From NCBI RefSeq assembly GCF_002262885.1, contig NZ_NKYF01000004.1, positions 186,710-250,709 on the forward strand: 64,000 bases of DNA, given 5' to 3'. Shown here in pieces: positions 47,623-56,358 of this stretch (positions are counted from its first letter, which is position 1; every line of letters begins with the position of its first letter). The position numbers were made by a program, and so were the translations under genes. Source of the DNA: Pseudonocardia sp. MH-G8. Lineage in GTDB: Bacteria > Actinomycetota > Actinomycetes > Mycobacteriales > Pseudonocardiaceae. The notes beneath the pieces were generated by a model. That model did not search any database. It worked only from the letters and a program-made list of their open reading frames with translations, and was not told the origin of the DNA.

Positions 47623-48540
47623 ATGCTGCGCATCGCCGGGCTCCCGGTCTGGGTCGGCCCGTCCGAGGTCATCGCCGGGGCGCGTGCCGTGGTCGGGTGG
47701 AGCGACGAGGCCGTGCAGGTCGTCGCCTCGCTGCCCCAGCGCGTCGCCGGGCTCCTCGACGAGGCGGACGGGCTGGTCGGGCGGATCACCGCCGTCGCGG
47801 ACCGCGCGGACACGATCGTCGCGCGGACCGACGGGATCATGCGCTCGGTCGACGAACTGCTGGGCGCGGTGCAGACCGCGGTCGGCCGGGTCGACGAGGT
47901 GCTCCGCGACGCCGACGGCATGGTTCGCACCGTCGACGCGCTGCTGGCCGACGTCCGCACCGTCGCCGACGGCGCGAGCACGCTGGTCAGCCGCGCGGGC
48001 GGCGTGGCCGACGAGGCGGCGGGGCTGGTCGGCCGGGCCGGCACGGTCGCCGACGACGCCGCCGGGCTCGTCGCGCGGGCGGGTGGCGTCGCCGACGGCG
48101 CCGCCGGGCTCGTGGGGCGCGCCGACGGCGTGGCGGAAGGGGCCGCAGTGCTGGTCACGAAGGCCGCAACGGTGGCCGACCGTGCCGGGTCGGTGGTCGA
48201 CCAGGCCTCCGGAGCCGCGGACGGCGCCTCCGAGCTGCTGGCCACCTACCAGCCGATCGCCGAGCGGGCCGCGCCGCTGGCCCGCAGGTTCGTGGAGGAG
48301 TTCTCCGAGGAGGAGGTGCGCGCCGCGATCCGGCTGGTGGATCAGCTGCCGCAGCTCACCGAGCACATGGAGACCGACATCATGCCGATCCTGGCCACCC
48401 TCGACCGCGTCGGCCCGGACGTCCACGAGCTGCTCGAGCAGCTCAAGGAGGTGCGCCAGGCCATCCAGGGCATCCCCGGTCTCGGCTTCTTCCGCAGGCG
48501 GGGCGAGCGGAACGACGCGGAGGAGAACGCCGCCCAGTGA
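47623..48540 (+). CDS. 14-residue-repeat helical protein
   Basis: The 305-residue protein is almost entirely helical. From about residue 112 to 209 it has seven imperfect units of 14 residues (for example GGVADEAAGLVGRA, GTVADDAAGLVARA, GGVADGAAGLVGRA). Before this, degenerate copies continue (VDEVLRDADGMVRT). The repeat has an amphipathic 7-residue period like apolipoprotein or phasin proteins. The last 60 residues end in a basic/acidic cluster. ATG 47623 has AGGA eight bases upstream. Possibly a membrane-, storage-granule- or lipid-associated protein (inference). Confidence 0.75.
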   Translation: MLRIAGLPVWVGPSEVIAGARAVVGWSDEAVQVVASLPQRVAGLLDEADGLVGRITAVADRADTIVARTDGIMRSVDELLGAVQTAVGRVDEVLRDADGMVRTVDALLADVRTVADGASTLVSRAGGVADEAAGLVGRAGTVADDAAGLVARAGGVADGAAGLVGRADGVAEGAAVLVTKAATVADRAGSVVDQASGAADGASELLATYQPIAERAAPLARRFVEEFSEEEVRAAIRLVDQLPQLTEHMETDIMPILATLDRVGPDVHELLEQLKEVRQAIQGIPGLGFFRRRGERNDAEENAAQ

Positions 48541-48556
48541 CCCCCACCCCGCGCCG

Positions 48557-48604
48557 TGGAGCCATCCTGCTGTTTTTCGGCCTGGAATCAGCAGTGAGGC
48601 TCCA
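48557..48604. terminator. Bidirectional hairpin terminator
   Basis: TGGAGCC (48557-48563) pairs with GGCTCCA (48598-48604), with inner TGCTG (48568-48572) / CAGCA (48589-48593) and a short T-run. It lies between convergent genes and overlaps the end of the acetyltransferase gene. Confidence 0.6.
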
Positions 48605-49265
48605 AGGTGCGGTGGAGGCGCGCCCGCACCTGCGGCCAGTCCTCGGCCAGGATCGAGAACATGACGGTATCGCGCACAGTCCCGTCGGCCCGGCGCTGGT
48701 AGCGGCGCAGCGTGCCCTCGTGCCGGGCGCCGAGGCGGGCGATCGCGCGCTGCGAGCGCACGTTGCGGACGTCGGTCTTGAGCTGGACCCGTCCGGCGCC
48801 CAGCACGTCGAAGGCCTGGGCGAGGAGCGCCAGCTTCGTGTCGGGGTTCACCGCGGTGCCCCAGACCGCCGGCGCGTAGGCGGTGCTCCCGATCTCCAGG
48901 CGCGCGTCGGGGACCGAGACGTCGAGGTAGCTCGACGTCCCGACGACGGTTCCGGCGGGAAGGCCGGCATGCGGCGCGCGCAGCCGCACCAGCCACGGGA
49001 GGGTCCCGGCCGCGCGCTGGGCCTCCAGCCTCGACGCGTACGCCTGCGCGGTGTCCGGGCGACCCTTCACGTGCTGCCACACCCGCTCGTCGTCCAGCGC
49101 CGCGAAGAGCGCCTCGGCGTCACGGGCCGGGTCGACGGGCGTGACCTCGACGACGCGGCCGGTCACCACCACGCCGGGCTGCGGTGGCCAGCCGAGAGGC
49201 GGCCACGGCGCGTCTCCCGGGCGGGCGTCGGCCACGGGGACGAAACTGTCATCGATCTCCGGCAC
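48588..49265 (-). CDS. GNAT-family acetyltransferase
   Basis: The 225-residue protein matches RimJ/RimL-like N-acetyltransferases: AVNPDTKLALLAQAFDVLGAGRVQLKTDVRNVRSQRAIARLGARHEG (quoted in part by its motifs NPDTKLALL and NVRSQRAIARLG) and a C-terminal RDTVMFSIL. It should acetylate a protein N-terminus or small amine. The GTG is at 49265; a ribosome site is not evident. Confidence 0.85.
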   Translation of the reverse strand: MPEIDDSFVPVADARPGDAPWPPLGWPPQPGVVVTGRVVEVTPVDPARDAEALFAALDDERVWQHVKGRPDTAQAYASRLEAQRAAGTLPWLVRLRAPHAGLPAGTVVGTSSYLDVSVPDARLEIGSTAYAPAVWGTAVNPDTKLALLAQAFDVLGAGRVQLKTDVRNVRSQRAIARLGARHEGTLRRYQRRADGTVRDTVMFSILAEDWPQVRARLHRTLEPHC

Positions 49266-49278
49266 ACCCCGGAGTGTG

Positions 49279-51303
49279 TCAGCGCGCGGCGGACGCCTGC
49301 TCGCCGTTCGCGGCCAGCACCAGCGTCACGATCTCGTCCATCATGCCCGTGAGCTGGTAGTCCTTCGGCGTGAACACCGCGGCCACCCCGCGCTCCCTTA
49401 GCGCGGCGGCGTCCTCGGGCGGGATGATGCCGCCGACCACCACGGGCACGTCGTCGGCGCCCGCGGCGCGCAGCCCGTCGACGACGGCGGGCACGACCTC
49501 CAGGTGCGAGCCGGAGAGCACCGACAGGCCCACCACGTGCACGTCCTCCTGCACCGCGGCCGCCACGATCTGCGCCGGCGTGAGGCGGATCCCCTGGTAG
49601 ACGACCTCGAACCCGACGTCGCGGGCCCGCACGGCCACCTGCTCGGCGCCGTTGGAGTGCCCGTCGAGGCCCGGCTTGCCCACGAGCATCCGCAACCGCG
49701 ACCCGAGCTGCTCCCCCGCGGCCCGGACCCGCTCGCGCACCTCGGCGATCTCGCCGGCCGCCTCGCCGCCCGTCACCGCGGCCGAGACCCCGGTGGGGGC
49801 GCGGAACTCGCCGAACACCTCACGCAGCACACCGGACCACTCCCCCGTGGTGACACCCGCCTTGGCGCAGGCGATCGAGGCGTCCATCAGGTTGGCGTCG
49901 GGCGCAGTCGAATGTCTCAGTGCCGCGTCGCGCAGGGTGCCGAGCGCCGACTCGACGACGGCGGCGTCGCGGCCCGCCCGCCAGGCGCGGATCGCCTCGA
50001 TCGCGGCCGCCTCGGTGGCCGGGTCGACGGTCTCGATCGCGCCCGCACCCTCGGCCTGCAGCGGGCTCGGCTCGGTGCTGTCGAAGCGGTTGACCCCGAC
50101 GACCACCTCCTCGCCGGACTCGATCCGCCTGCGCCGCTCGGCCAGCGAGCTGACCAGCTGCCCCTTCATGTAGCCGGACTCGACGGCGGCGACGGCACCG
50201 CCCATCTCCTGCACCCGCTCGACCTCCGCGCGGGCCTGTTCCACGAGCTCGGCGACCTTGGCCTCGACGACGTGGCTGCCCGCGAAGAGGTCCTCGTACT
50301 CGAGCAGGTCGGTCTCGTAGGCGAGCACCTGCTGCATGCGCAGCGCCCACTGCTGGTCCCAGGGGCGGGGCAGGCCGAGCGCCTCGTTCCAGGCCGGCAG
50401 CTGGATCGCCCGGGCGCGCGCGTCGCGCGACAGCGTCACCGCGAGCATCTCGAGCACGATGCGCTGCACGTTGTTCTCCGGCTGGGCCTCGGTGAGCCCG
50501 AGGGAGTTGACCTGCACGCCGTAGCGCAGGCGCCGCTGCTTGGGGTTCTGCACGCCGTAGCGCTCCAGCGTGATCTCGTCCCACAGCCGGGCGAAGGCCC
50601 GCATCTTGCACATCTCCTCGACGAAACGCAGGCCCGCGTTGACGAAGAACGACATGCGCGCGACGACGTCGCCGAACCGATCCTGCGGCACCTGCCCCGA
50701 GTCGCGCACGGCGTCCAGGACCGCGACGGCCGTGGAGAGCGCGTAGGCCAGCTCCTGCGGCGGCGTGGCACCCGCCTCCTGCAGGTGGTAGCTGCAGATG
50801 TTGATCGGGTTCCACTTCGGGATGTGCGACACCGACCACGCGATCATGTCCGAGATCAGCCGCATGCTCGGCGCGGGCGGGTACACGTACGTCCCGCGCG
50901 ACAGGTACTCCTTGACGATGTCGTTCTGGGTGGTGCCGGCGAGCGTCGCGCGCGGCGCCTCGTGCTCGTCGGCCACCGCGACGTAGAGCGCGAGCAGCCA
51001 CATGGCCGGCGCGTTGATCGTCATCGAGGTGTTGGCCTCGGCCATCGGGATGCCGTCGAAGAGCGTGCGCATGTCGCCGATGTGGCTGACCGGCACACCG
51101 ACCTTGCCGACCTCGCCCTTCGCGAGCTCGTCGTCGGGGTCGTAGCCGGTCTGCGTGGGCAGGTCGAAGGCGACGGACAAGCCGGTCTGGCCCTTGGCCA
51201 GGTTGCGCCGGTAGAGCGCGTTGGACTTCTCGGCGGACGAGTGACCCGCGTACGTGCGGATGACCCACGGGCGGTCGCGCTCGCGGTCGGTCGGGTACGG
51301 CAC
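49279..51303 (-). CDS. ecm: Ethylmalonyl-CoA mutase (adenosylcobalamin-dependent)
   Basis: The 674-residue enzyme isomerises ethylmalonyl-CoA to methylsuccinyl-CoA with adenosylcobalamin. The N-terminus (YPTDRERDRPWVIRTYAGHS) and the TIM barrel (FDLPTQTGYDPDDE, SMTINAPAMWLLALY) are Ecm-like. A C-terminal B12-binding domain has the base-off motif LDGHSNG (DxHxxG) and VVGGIIPPED. Monomer fusion of barrel and B12 domain distinguishes it from two-subunit methylmalonyl-CoA mutase. GTG 51303 has GGAGG six bases upstream. MeaB and a cobalamin adenosyltransferase are in the same window. Confidence 0.93.
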   Translation of the reverse strand: MPYPTDRERDRPWVIRTYAGHSSAEKSNALYRRNLAKGQTGLSVAFDLPTQTGYDPDDELAKGEVGKVGVPVSHIGDMRTLFDGIPMAEANTSMTINAPAMWLLALYVAVADEHEAPRATLAGTTQNDIVKEYLSRGTYVYPPAPSMRLISDMIAWSVSHIPKWNPINICSYHLQEAGATPPQELAYALSTAVAVLDAVRDSGQVPQDRFGDVVARMSFFVNAGLRFVEEMCKMRAFARLWDEITLERYGVQNPKQRRLRYGVQVNSLGLTEAQPENNVQRIVLEMLAVTLSRDARARAIQLPAWNEALGLPRPWDQQWALRMQQVLAYETDLLEYEDLFAGSHVVEAKVAELVEQARAEVERVQEMGGAVAAVESGYMKGQLVSSLAERRRRIESGEEVVVGVNRFDSTEPSPLQAEGAGAIETVDPATEAAAIEAIRAWRAGRDAAVVESALGTLRDAALRHSTAPDANLMDASIACAKAGVTTGEWSGVLREVFGEFRAPTGVSAAVTGGEAAGEIAEVRERVRAAGEQLGSRLRMLVGKPGLDGHSNGAEQVAVRARDVGFEVVYQGIRLTPAQIVAAAVQEDVHVVGLSVLSGSHLEVVPAVVDGLRAAGADDVPVVVGGIIPPEDAAALRERGVAAVFTPKDYQLTGMMDEIVTLVLAANGEQASAAR

Positions 51304-51447
51304 CGGGCACCTCCGCGTCGAGGATGGGACGAGCCGTGATGCTACTGGCAGGTAGCCCCCGCGACCCGGTGCGAGGAGCGGCGTCACACCTGCGGATCGA
51401 TCCAGGTCGGCGCGCAGCACCGCCCGATCCGGCGCACAATCGACGGC

Positions 51448-51771
51448 GTGACCGCCGCACCGCTCACCGCGCTCATCGGCGGCGTCCTGATGATGGCGTT
51501 GCTCCTGATCGCGCTGCGCTGGACGTTCGGCACGGGCCGCGACCAGCCCGCTCCGCACCTCCCCGATCCGGACGACCCCACTGGCGACGGCCTGCTCGTC
51601 GAGGTGTCCCGGGTGCCGACGGAGGCCGCGGCCCAGGTGCTGCGCTCCCGCCTCGCCGACGCCGGCATCCGCGCCACGGTCGGCCGGTCCGGCAGCGGGT
51701 ACCGCCTGCTCGTGTTCCGCGCCGACCGCGCCGGCGCCCTGGTGGTCGTCAGCGGCAACGCCCTCGACTGA
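51448..51771 (+). CDS. Small membrane protein with DUF2007-like domain
   Basis: The 107-residue product has one transmembrane helix (about 7-25) and a short cytoplasmic domain (VEVSRVPTEAAAQVLRSRLADAGIRATV) resembling DUF2007/putative signal-transducing proteins. CACAAT ends seven bases before the GTG, suggesting a leaderless start. Divergent from ecm by 144 bp. Confidence 0.75.
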   Translation: MTAAPLTALIGGVLMMALLLIALRWTFGTGRDQPAPHLPDPDDPTGDGLLVEVSRVPTEAAAQVLRSRLADAGIRATVGRSGSGYRLLVFRADRAGALVVVSGNALD

Positions 51772-51811
51772 CCATGGTCGAAGACCTGGCCGAGGCCCGG
51801 GACCGGCCCGA

Positions 51812-52630
51812 TCAGACGCGGTGGTAGCGCGCGTCGAAGAGGCAGAACACCCCGTAGGCCAGCAACCCGAGCGCGACGGCGGCGAGCAGGTACGGCCCGA
51901 ACGGCTGCCCGGCGAGCGTCCGCAGCGCCATGTCCATGCCCGACGCCTCCTCGGGCCGCAACCGCACGGCCGCGACGACGACGAGAACGCCGATCAGGCC
52001 GAGCGCGACACCCTTCGCCGCGAACCCGACCTGCCCGCTGCGGAGCGCGACCGCCCGCGCGTGGCGGTCGGAGGGCAAGGTCATGTCTCGCCGGAAGCGC
52101 TGCTGCATCCCCGTGACCACCGTCACCACGCCGGCAACCAGGATCCCGAGCCCGACCGCACCGACGAGCACCTGCCCGCCGGGCATCGCGAGCACGCCTG
52201 CGGTGGCACCCTGCTGCCCGCCGCTCCCGCCGCTGCCGACCGCCGTACCGGCCGCCAGCACCGTCAGGACGGCGAACACCACGGCCTTGCCCCCGCTGAC
52301 AGCCCGCTTGCGCACCACGGTGGTGCGGTCGGACTCGTAGGAGAACCCCCAGAACACCTGCTCCAGGCGCCAGAGCGCGACGGCGGCGAACCCGGCGACC
52401 AGCACCCAGAGCAGCACGCGCCCGAGCGGCTGCTGCCCGATGGCCTGGAACGCCCCGTTCTGGTCGGCCTGCTCGCCGCTGCCGCCGAACGCGATCTGCA
52501 GTGCGATCCACGCGACCAGCAGGTGCGTCAGCCCGTAGGCGGCGATCCCGATCCGTGCTCCGGTCTTCACGAAGCGGCTGCGCGCAGCGTTCTTCGCGGA
52601 TCGGTGGGCGGTGCGTACAGCCTCGTTCAT
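51812..52630 (-). CDS. DUF1206 membrane protein
   Basis: The 272-residue protein has six hydrophobic helices in three repeated pairs (YGLTHLLVAWIALQIAFGG near the start), the DUF1206 pattern. Function unknown. The start codon at 52630 is the last ATG of a tandem repeat (52630-52690) that creates upstream five-codon ORFs; a good ribosome site (GAGGAAGG) lies before the first of these, not before this ATG. Confidence 0.85.
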   Translation of the reverse strand: MNEAVRTAHRSAKNAARSRFVKTGARIGIAAYGLTHLLVAWIALQIAFGGSGEQADQNGAFQAIGQQPLGRVLLWVLVAGFAAVALWRLEQVFWGFSYESDRTTVVRKRAVSGGKAVVFAVLTVLAAGTAVGSGGSGGQQGATAGVLAMPGGQVLVGAVGLGILVAGVVTVVTGMQQRFRRDMTLPSDRHARAVALRSGQVGFAAKGVALGLIGVLVVVAAVRLRPEEASGMDMALRTLAGQPFGPYLLAAVALGLLAYGVFCLFDARYHRV

Positions 52631-52700
52631 GCGATCTCGTTCATGCGATCTCGTTCATGCGATCTCGTTCATGCGGTGCCGTTCATGCGGTGCCTTCCTC
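52628..52700 (-). repeat. 14-bp tandem repeat forming a chain of overlapping five-codon ORFs
   Basis: On the minus strand ATGAACGAGATCGC is repeated three times and preceded by a related ATGAACGGCACCGC. ATGs occur at 52686, 52672, 52658, 52644 and 52630, exactly 14 bp apart. Each upstream ATG opens five codons (MNGTA or MNEIA) ending in TGA that overlaps the next ATG (ATGA). GAGGAAGG (52693-52700) lies six bases before the first ATG. A ribosome would pass through four stop-start steps before the DUF1206 start. Confidence 0.85.
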
Positions 52701-52864
52701 GGAGCCCTCGTGCGGTAGCTGCACCGTCGCACGCAACGGCCGTCCTCCGCATGCCCTGCTGCTCCTTCTGGCCCAATGCAGCGAGGTGGCCGTGCTCCCC
52801 CCATGAGCACGACCACCTCGCCCGGTGGGGCCGAGCGCCGCCCCCCGCGGCCGCCCGGCTCTCG

Positions 52865-53599
52865 TCAGCGCTCCCCCTGCGCCCCCGGCGACCCGCCCCC
52901 CGGCAGGTCGCCTCCCCCCGTACCCACCGTGATCGGAACAGCCGCCACGCCGTCGTCGACCGGCTCCCCAGCCGCTCGACGACGGCGCTTGCGGACCGCG
53001 CGCACCCCCAGCGCCGCAGCCACGGCCACGACCACCACGCACGTCACGACCGGGCCGAGCAGGTGCGCGGAGTGCCGGATCGCCAGCGACGCCGCACTCC
53101 CCAGGCCGACGTACACCAGCCCCCAGGTGATGGCCCCCAGCGCCGTGTAGCGCGCGTACCGCCCCAACGGCATGCGCAGCGTTCCGGCGAGGACCGGCAC
53201 CAGCGAGTGCGCCACGGCCATGAACCGTGACCCGACGACCGCGCGGCCCGTACCGCCCCGCAGCACGGCCTCGGCCCGCACCCAGTTCGACTCCCCGACC
53301 TTGCGTCCCGCCCAGCTCGCCCGGATCCGCCCCCCGAACTTCCGGCCGAGCAGGTACCCCCCGGTCTGCCCGATGAGGCTCGACCCCGCGGCGACGGCGG
53401 CCAGCGCCGCGTACTCCCCCGCACTCCCCACCGTGGTCGCCGCCGCGAGCAGCACGACCTCGCCCGGCGTCACGAGACCGATCAGCACGGTGGTCTCGAG
53501 CACGAGCAGCAGGCCGACCACCGCATAGAGCTGCCAGGCCGGGACCGCGTCGATCATCGCGAAGAACGCGTCGAGCCATTCCGTGATCACGTGCTCCAC
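52865..53599 (-). CDS. DedA/VTT-family membrane protein
   Basis: The 244-residue protein has the SNARE-associated (VTT) domain pattern: GLVTPGEVVLLAAATTVGS, GQTGGYLLGRKFGGRI, FMAVAHSLVPVLAGTLRMPLGRYARY. Several hydrophobic helices and a basic C-terminal tail follow. DedA proteins move undecaprenyl phosphate or other lipids across the membrane. GTG 53599 has GAGGGG five bases upstream; GTG 53590 is possible. Confidence 0.88.
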   Translation of the reverse strand: MEHVITEWLDAFFAMIDAVPAWQLYAVVGLLLVLETTVLIGLVTPGEVVLLAAATTVGSAGEYAALAAVAAGSSLIGQTGGYLLGRKFGGRIRASWAGRKVGESNWVRAEAVLRGGTGRAVVGSRFMAVAHSLVPVLAGTLRMPLGRYARYTALGAITWGLVYVGLGSAASLAIRHSAHLLGPVVTCVVVVAVAAALGVRAVRKRRRRAAGEPVDDGVAAVPITVGTGGGDLPGGGSPGAQGER

Positions 53600-53726
53600 C
53601 CTGGCCCCTCGACGGGCCCCGGCCCATCCGGGCAACCCCTGAACCGGGGGTGGGGATGTCCCCCCTCTCCGCTCCGGGATTCGGGGTTGCACGGGCGGTG
53701 TGACCTTCCCTACGTTCAGCGTCTCT

Positions 53727-53738
53727 GGAATCGATTTC
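53727..53738. promoter_or_regulatory. LacI-type operator candidate upstream of the sugar ABC operon
   Basis: GGAATCGATTTC is a 12-bp palindrome with one mismatched pair and a central CG, as in LacI-family operators, 36 bp before the ABC gene start. The regulator is not encoded beside it; the LacI gene at 16 kb is one candidate. Confidence 0.55.
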
Positions 53739-53774
53739 TCGGCGCCGGACCACCCGGCTCGAACGGAGGTGCCC

Positions 53775-55322
53775 GTGCCCGACAGCTCCGGCGCCCTCGT
53801 CACCATGACCGGCATCACCAAGCGGTTCGCCGGCGTGCTCGCGTGCACGGACGTGGACCTCACGGTCCGGCCGGGCGAGGTCCGCGCGCTGCTCGGCGAG
53901 AACGGCGCCGGCAAGTCGACCCTCATGAACGTGCTCGCCGGCGTCATCACCGACCACGAGGGCACGATCACCGTGGCGGGCCGGCCCCACCGGTTCCGCG
54001 GTCCGGCCGACGCGCAGGCAGCCGGCATCGCGATGATCCACCAGGAGCTGGACCTGGTGCCCGAGCTGTCGGTGGCCGAGAACATCTTCCTCGGGCGCGA
54101 GCCCCGCACCAGGCTGCGCACGGTCGACGTCCGGCGGATGGCCGCCGCAGCCGCGGCGCAGCTCGTCGAGCTCGGGGTCGAGCTGGACCCGAACCGCGCG
54201 GTCGGGTCCCTCCGGGTGGGCGAGCAGCAGCTCGTGGAGATCGCGAAGGCGCTGTCGACCGAGACCCGGGTCCTGATCATGGACGAGCCGACGGCCGCGC
54301 TGGCCGACGCCGAGGTGCGGCTGCTGTTCGCCACCATCTCCCGGCTGCGCGAGCGGGGTGTCGCGATCCTCTACATCTCGCACCGGATGGAGGAGATCGA
54401 GGAGATCGCCGACGGCGCCACCGTCATGCGCAACGGGCAGGTGGCCGGCACGGTCGACCCGCGCAGCACCTCCCGGCAGGAGGTGATCGAGCTGATGGTG
54501 GGGCGGGCGGAGGACGAGCAGTTCGGCACCGACGGCGACGCCACGGCCGGCCCGGTGCTGCTGGAGGTCCGGGACCTGGCCGTGCAGGCCAAGGGCCGGC
54601 AATCCGGTCGCACCGATCCGGCGGGCATCGACCTCACCGTGCGAGCGGGCGAGATCGTCGGGCTCGCCGGGCTGATGGGCGCGGGCCGCACCGAGCTGCT
54701 GGAGACCCTCTACGGCGCCGCGCCGCCCGGCCGGCGCACCGGTTCGGTGCAGCTGGACGGGCGTGACTACGCGCCGTCCGGGCCGCGCGCGGCGCTCGCC
54801 CGCGGCGTCGGCTTCGTGTCGGAGGACCGGCGCCGCTCGGGCCTGCAGCTGCAGCACCCGGTGGGGCACAACATCGTGCTCACCGCGTTGCGGTCGCTGT
54901 GCACGGCGGGCGTGGTGCGGCCCGGCCGCGAGCGGCGGGCCGTCCACGAGCAGGTCGCCGCGCTGGGCATCAAGGCCGCCTCGCCCGCGGTGCCCGTGGG
55001 CACCCTCTCCGGGGGCAACCAGCAGAAGGTGGTCTTCGCGCGGCAGCTGCTCGCCCGTCCGCGGCTGCTGCTGCTCGACGAGCCCACGCGCGGCATCGAC
55101 GTCGGGGCGAAGGCCGAGCTGTACCGGCTGCTGCGCACCCTCGCCGACGACGGCCTCGGCATCCTGTTCGCCTCGTCCGAGCTGCCCGAGCTGCTCGGCG
55201 TCTGCGACCGGATCGTCGTGCTGCGCGGCGGGAAGGTCGTCGCCGACATGCCGCGGCACCGCGCGAGCCAAGGGGCCGTCCTGGCGGCCGCGATGGGGTC
55301 GACCCCGAAGGGGCAGGCATGA
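53775..55322 (+). CDS. CUT2 sugar ABC transporter, double ATPase (RbsA/XylG-like)
   Basis: The 515-residue protein has two nucleotide-binding halves. The N-terminal one is complete: GENGAGKST (Walker A), a degenerate VGEQQLVEIAKAL signature, LIMDEPTAALAD (Walker B). The C-terminal half has a degenerate Walker A (GLMGAGRTE), LSGGNQQKVV and LLLDEPTRGIDV. This pattern is typical of CUT2 monosaccharide importers. GTG 53775 has GGAGG five bases upstream. Coupled to the permease by ATGA. Confidence 0.93.
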   Translation: MPDSSGALVTMTGITKRFAGVLACTDVDLTVRPGEVRALLGENGAGKSTLMNVLAGVITDHEGTITVAGRPHRFRGPADAQAAGIAMIHQELDLVPELSVAENIFLGREPRTRLRTVDVRRMAAAAAAQLVELGVELDPNRAVGSLRVGEQQLVEIAKALSTETRVLIMDEPTAALADAEVRLLFATISRLRERGVAILYISHRMEEIEEIADGATVMRNGQVAGTVDPRSTSRQEVIELMVGRAEDEQFGTDGDATAGPVLLEVRDLAVQAKGRQSGRTDPAGIDLTVRAGEIVGLAGLMGAGRTELLETLYGAAPPGRRTGSVQLDGRDYAPSGPRAALARGVGFVSEDRRRSGLQLQHPVGHNIVLTALRSLCTAGVVRPGRERRAVHEQVAALGIKAASPAVPVGTLSGGNQQKVVFARQLLARPRLLLLDEPTRGIDVGAKAELYRLLRTLADDGLGILFASSELPELLGVCDRIVVLRGGKVVADMPRHRASQGAVLAAAMGSTPKGQA

Positions 55323-56326
55323 GCGAGCCCGCCGGCACGAAGCGCTGGCAACTGAACACGGACACGCTGTTCCGCTTCCAGAGCCTGTTCGGCCTGGTCG
55401 TCGTGTTCACCGTGGCCGTGCTGGCCTCCCCGGTCCGCAACGGGGAGATCATCTTCCTGTCCGTGAGCAACCTGGGCAACGTCGTGCGGGCCGTCTCGGA
55501 GATCGGCATCATCGCCATCGGGATGACGTTCGTGATCCTGATCGGCGGCATCGACCTGTCGGTCGGCGCGGTACTGGGCCTCTCCGCGGTCGGCACCGCG
55601 ATCCTGATGGTCGACAACGGCTGGGGCGTGCTGCCCACCGTGGTGGTCGTGCTGCTCATCGGCGCCGCGTTCGGGGCGCTGCAGGGCGTCGCGACCGCGG
55701 TCGTCGGCATCCAGGCGTTCATCGTGACGCTCGCCGGGCTCCAGGTGGCCCGCGGTCTCGCACGCATCTGGTCCGGCGGCGTCGGCGTCCCGATCGCGTA
55801 CGGCGACGGGCCGCAGCAGGCACCACCGTCGTTCGAGATCCTGCGCGGCTCCATCAACGGTGTGCTGCCGGTCCCCGCGGTGATCTTCCTCGTGATCGGC
55901 GCGGTCGCCGTGGTCGTGCTGCGGACCACCGCCTTCGCCCGGCACGTGTACGCGATCGGCGGCAACGAGCGGGCGGCGCGGCTGGCCGGGGTGCCGGTGA
56001 CACGGGTGAAGGTCGCGGTCTTCGTGATCGCCGGCCTGCTGACGGCCGTGGCCGGGATCATCCACGCCGGTCAGCTGAGCCAAGGCAGCCCCAACGACGG
56101 CCTCGGCTACGAGCTCAACGCCATCGCCGCGGTGGTGATCGGCGGCACCAGCCTGGCGGGCGGCATCGGCACGATGAGCGGCACGCTGGCCGGCGCGCTG
56201 CTGCTGGGCATCCTCACCAACATCCTCGGCCTCAACAACATCGACGCGAACATCCAGCTGCTGGTCACCGGCCTGGTGATCGTGGCGGCAGCCGCTCTGC
56301 AGAAACTCCGCCGCAGCGTCACCTGA
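55319..56326 (+). CDS. CUT2 sugar ABC transporter permease (RbsC-like)
   Basis: The 335-residue protein has about ten hydrophobic segments with FVILIGGIDLSVGAVLGLSA and INAIAAVVIGGTSLAGGIGT-like (here LNAIAAVVIGGTSLAGG) RbsC motifs. Its ATG overlaps the ATPase stop by four bases. It forms the channel for the substrate delivered by the binding protein downstream. Confidence 0.92.
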   Translation: MSEPAGTKRWQLNTDTLFRFQSLFGLVVVFTVAVLASPVRNGEIIFLSVSNLGNVVRAVSEIGIIAIGMTFVILIGGIDLSVGAVLGLSAVGTAILMVDNGWGVLPTVVVVLLIGAAFGALQGVATAVVGIQAFIVTLAGLQVARGLARIWSGGVGVPIAYGDGPQQAPPSFEILRGSINGVLPVPAVIFLVIGAVAVVVLRTTAFARHVYAIGGNERAARLAGVPVTRVKVAVFVIAGLLTAVAGIIHAGQLSQGSPNDGLGYELNAIAAVVIGGTSLAGGIGTMSGTLAGALLLGILTNILGLNNIDANIQLLVTGLVIVAAAALQKLRRSVT

Positions 56327-56358
56327 CGCCTGCCGGGAACCCGAGGGGGAGCAGGATC

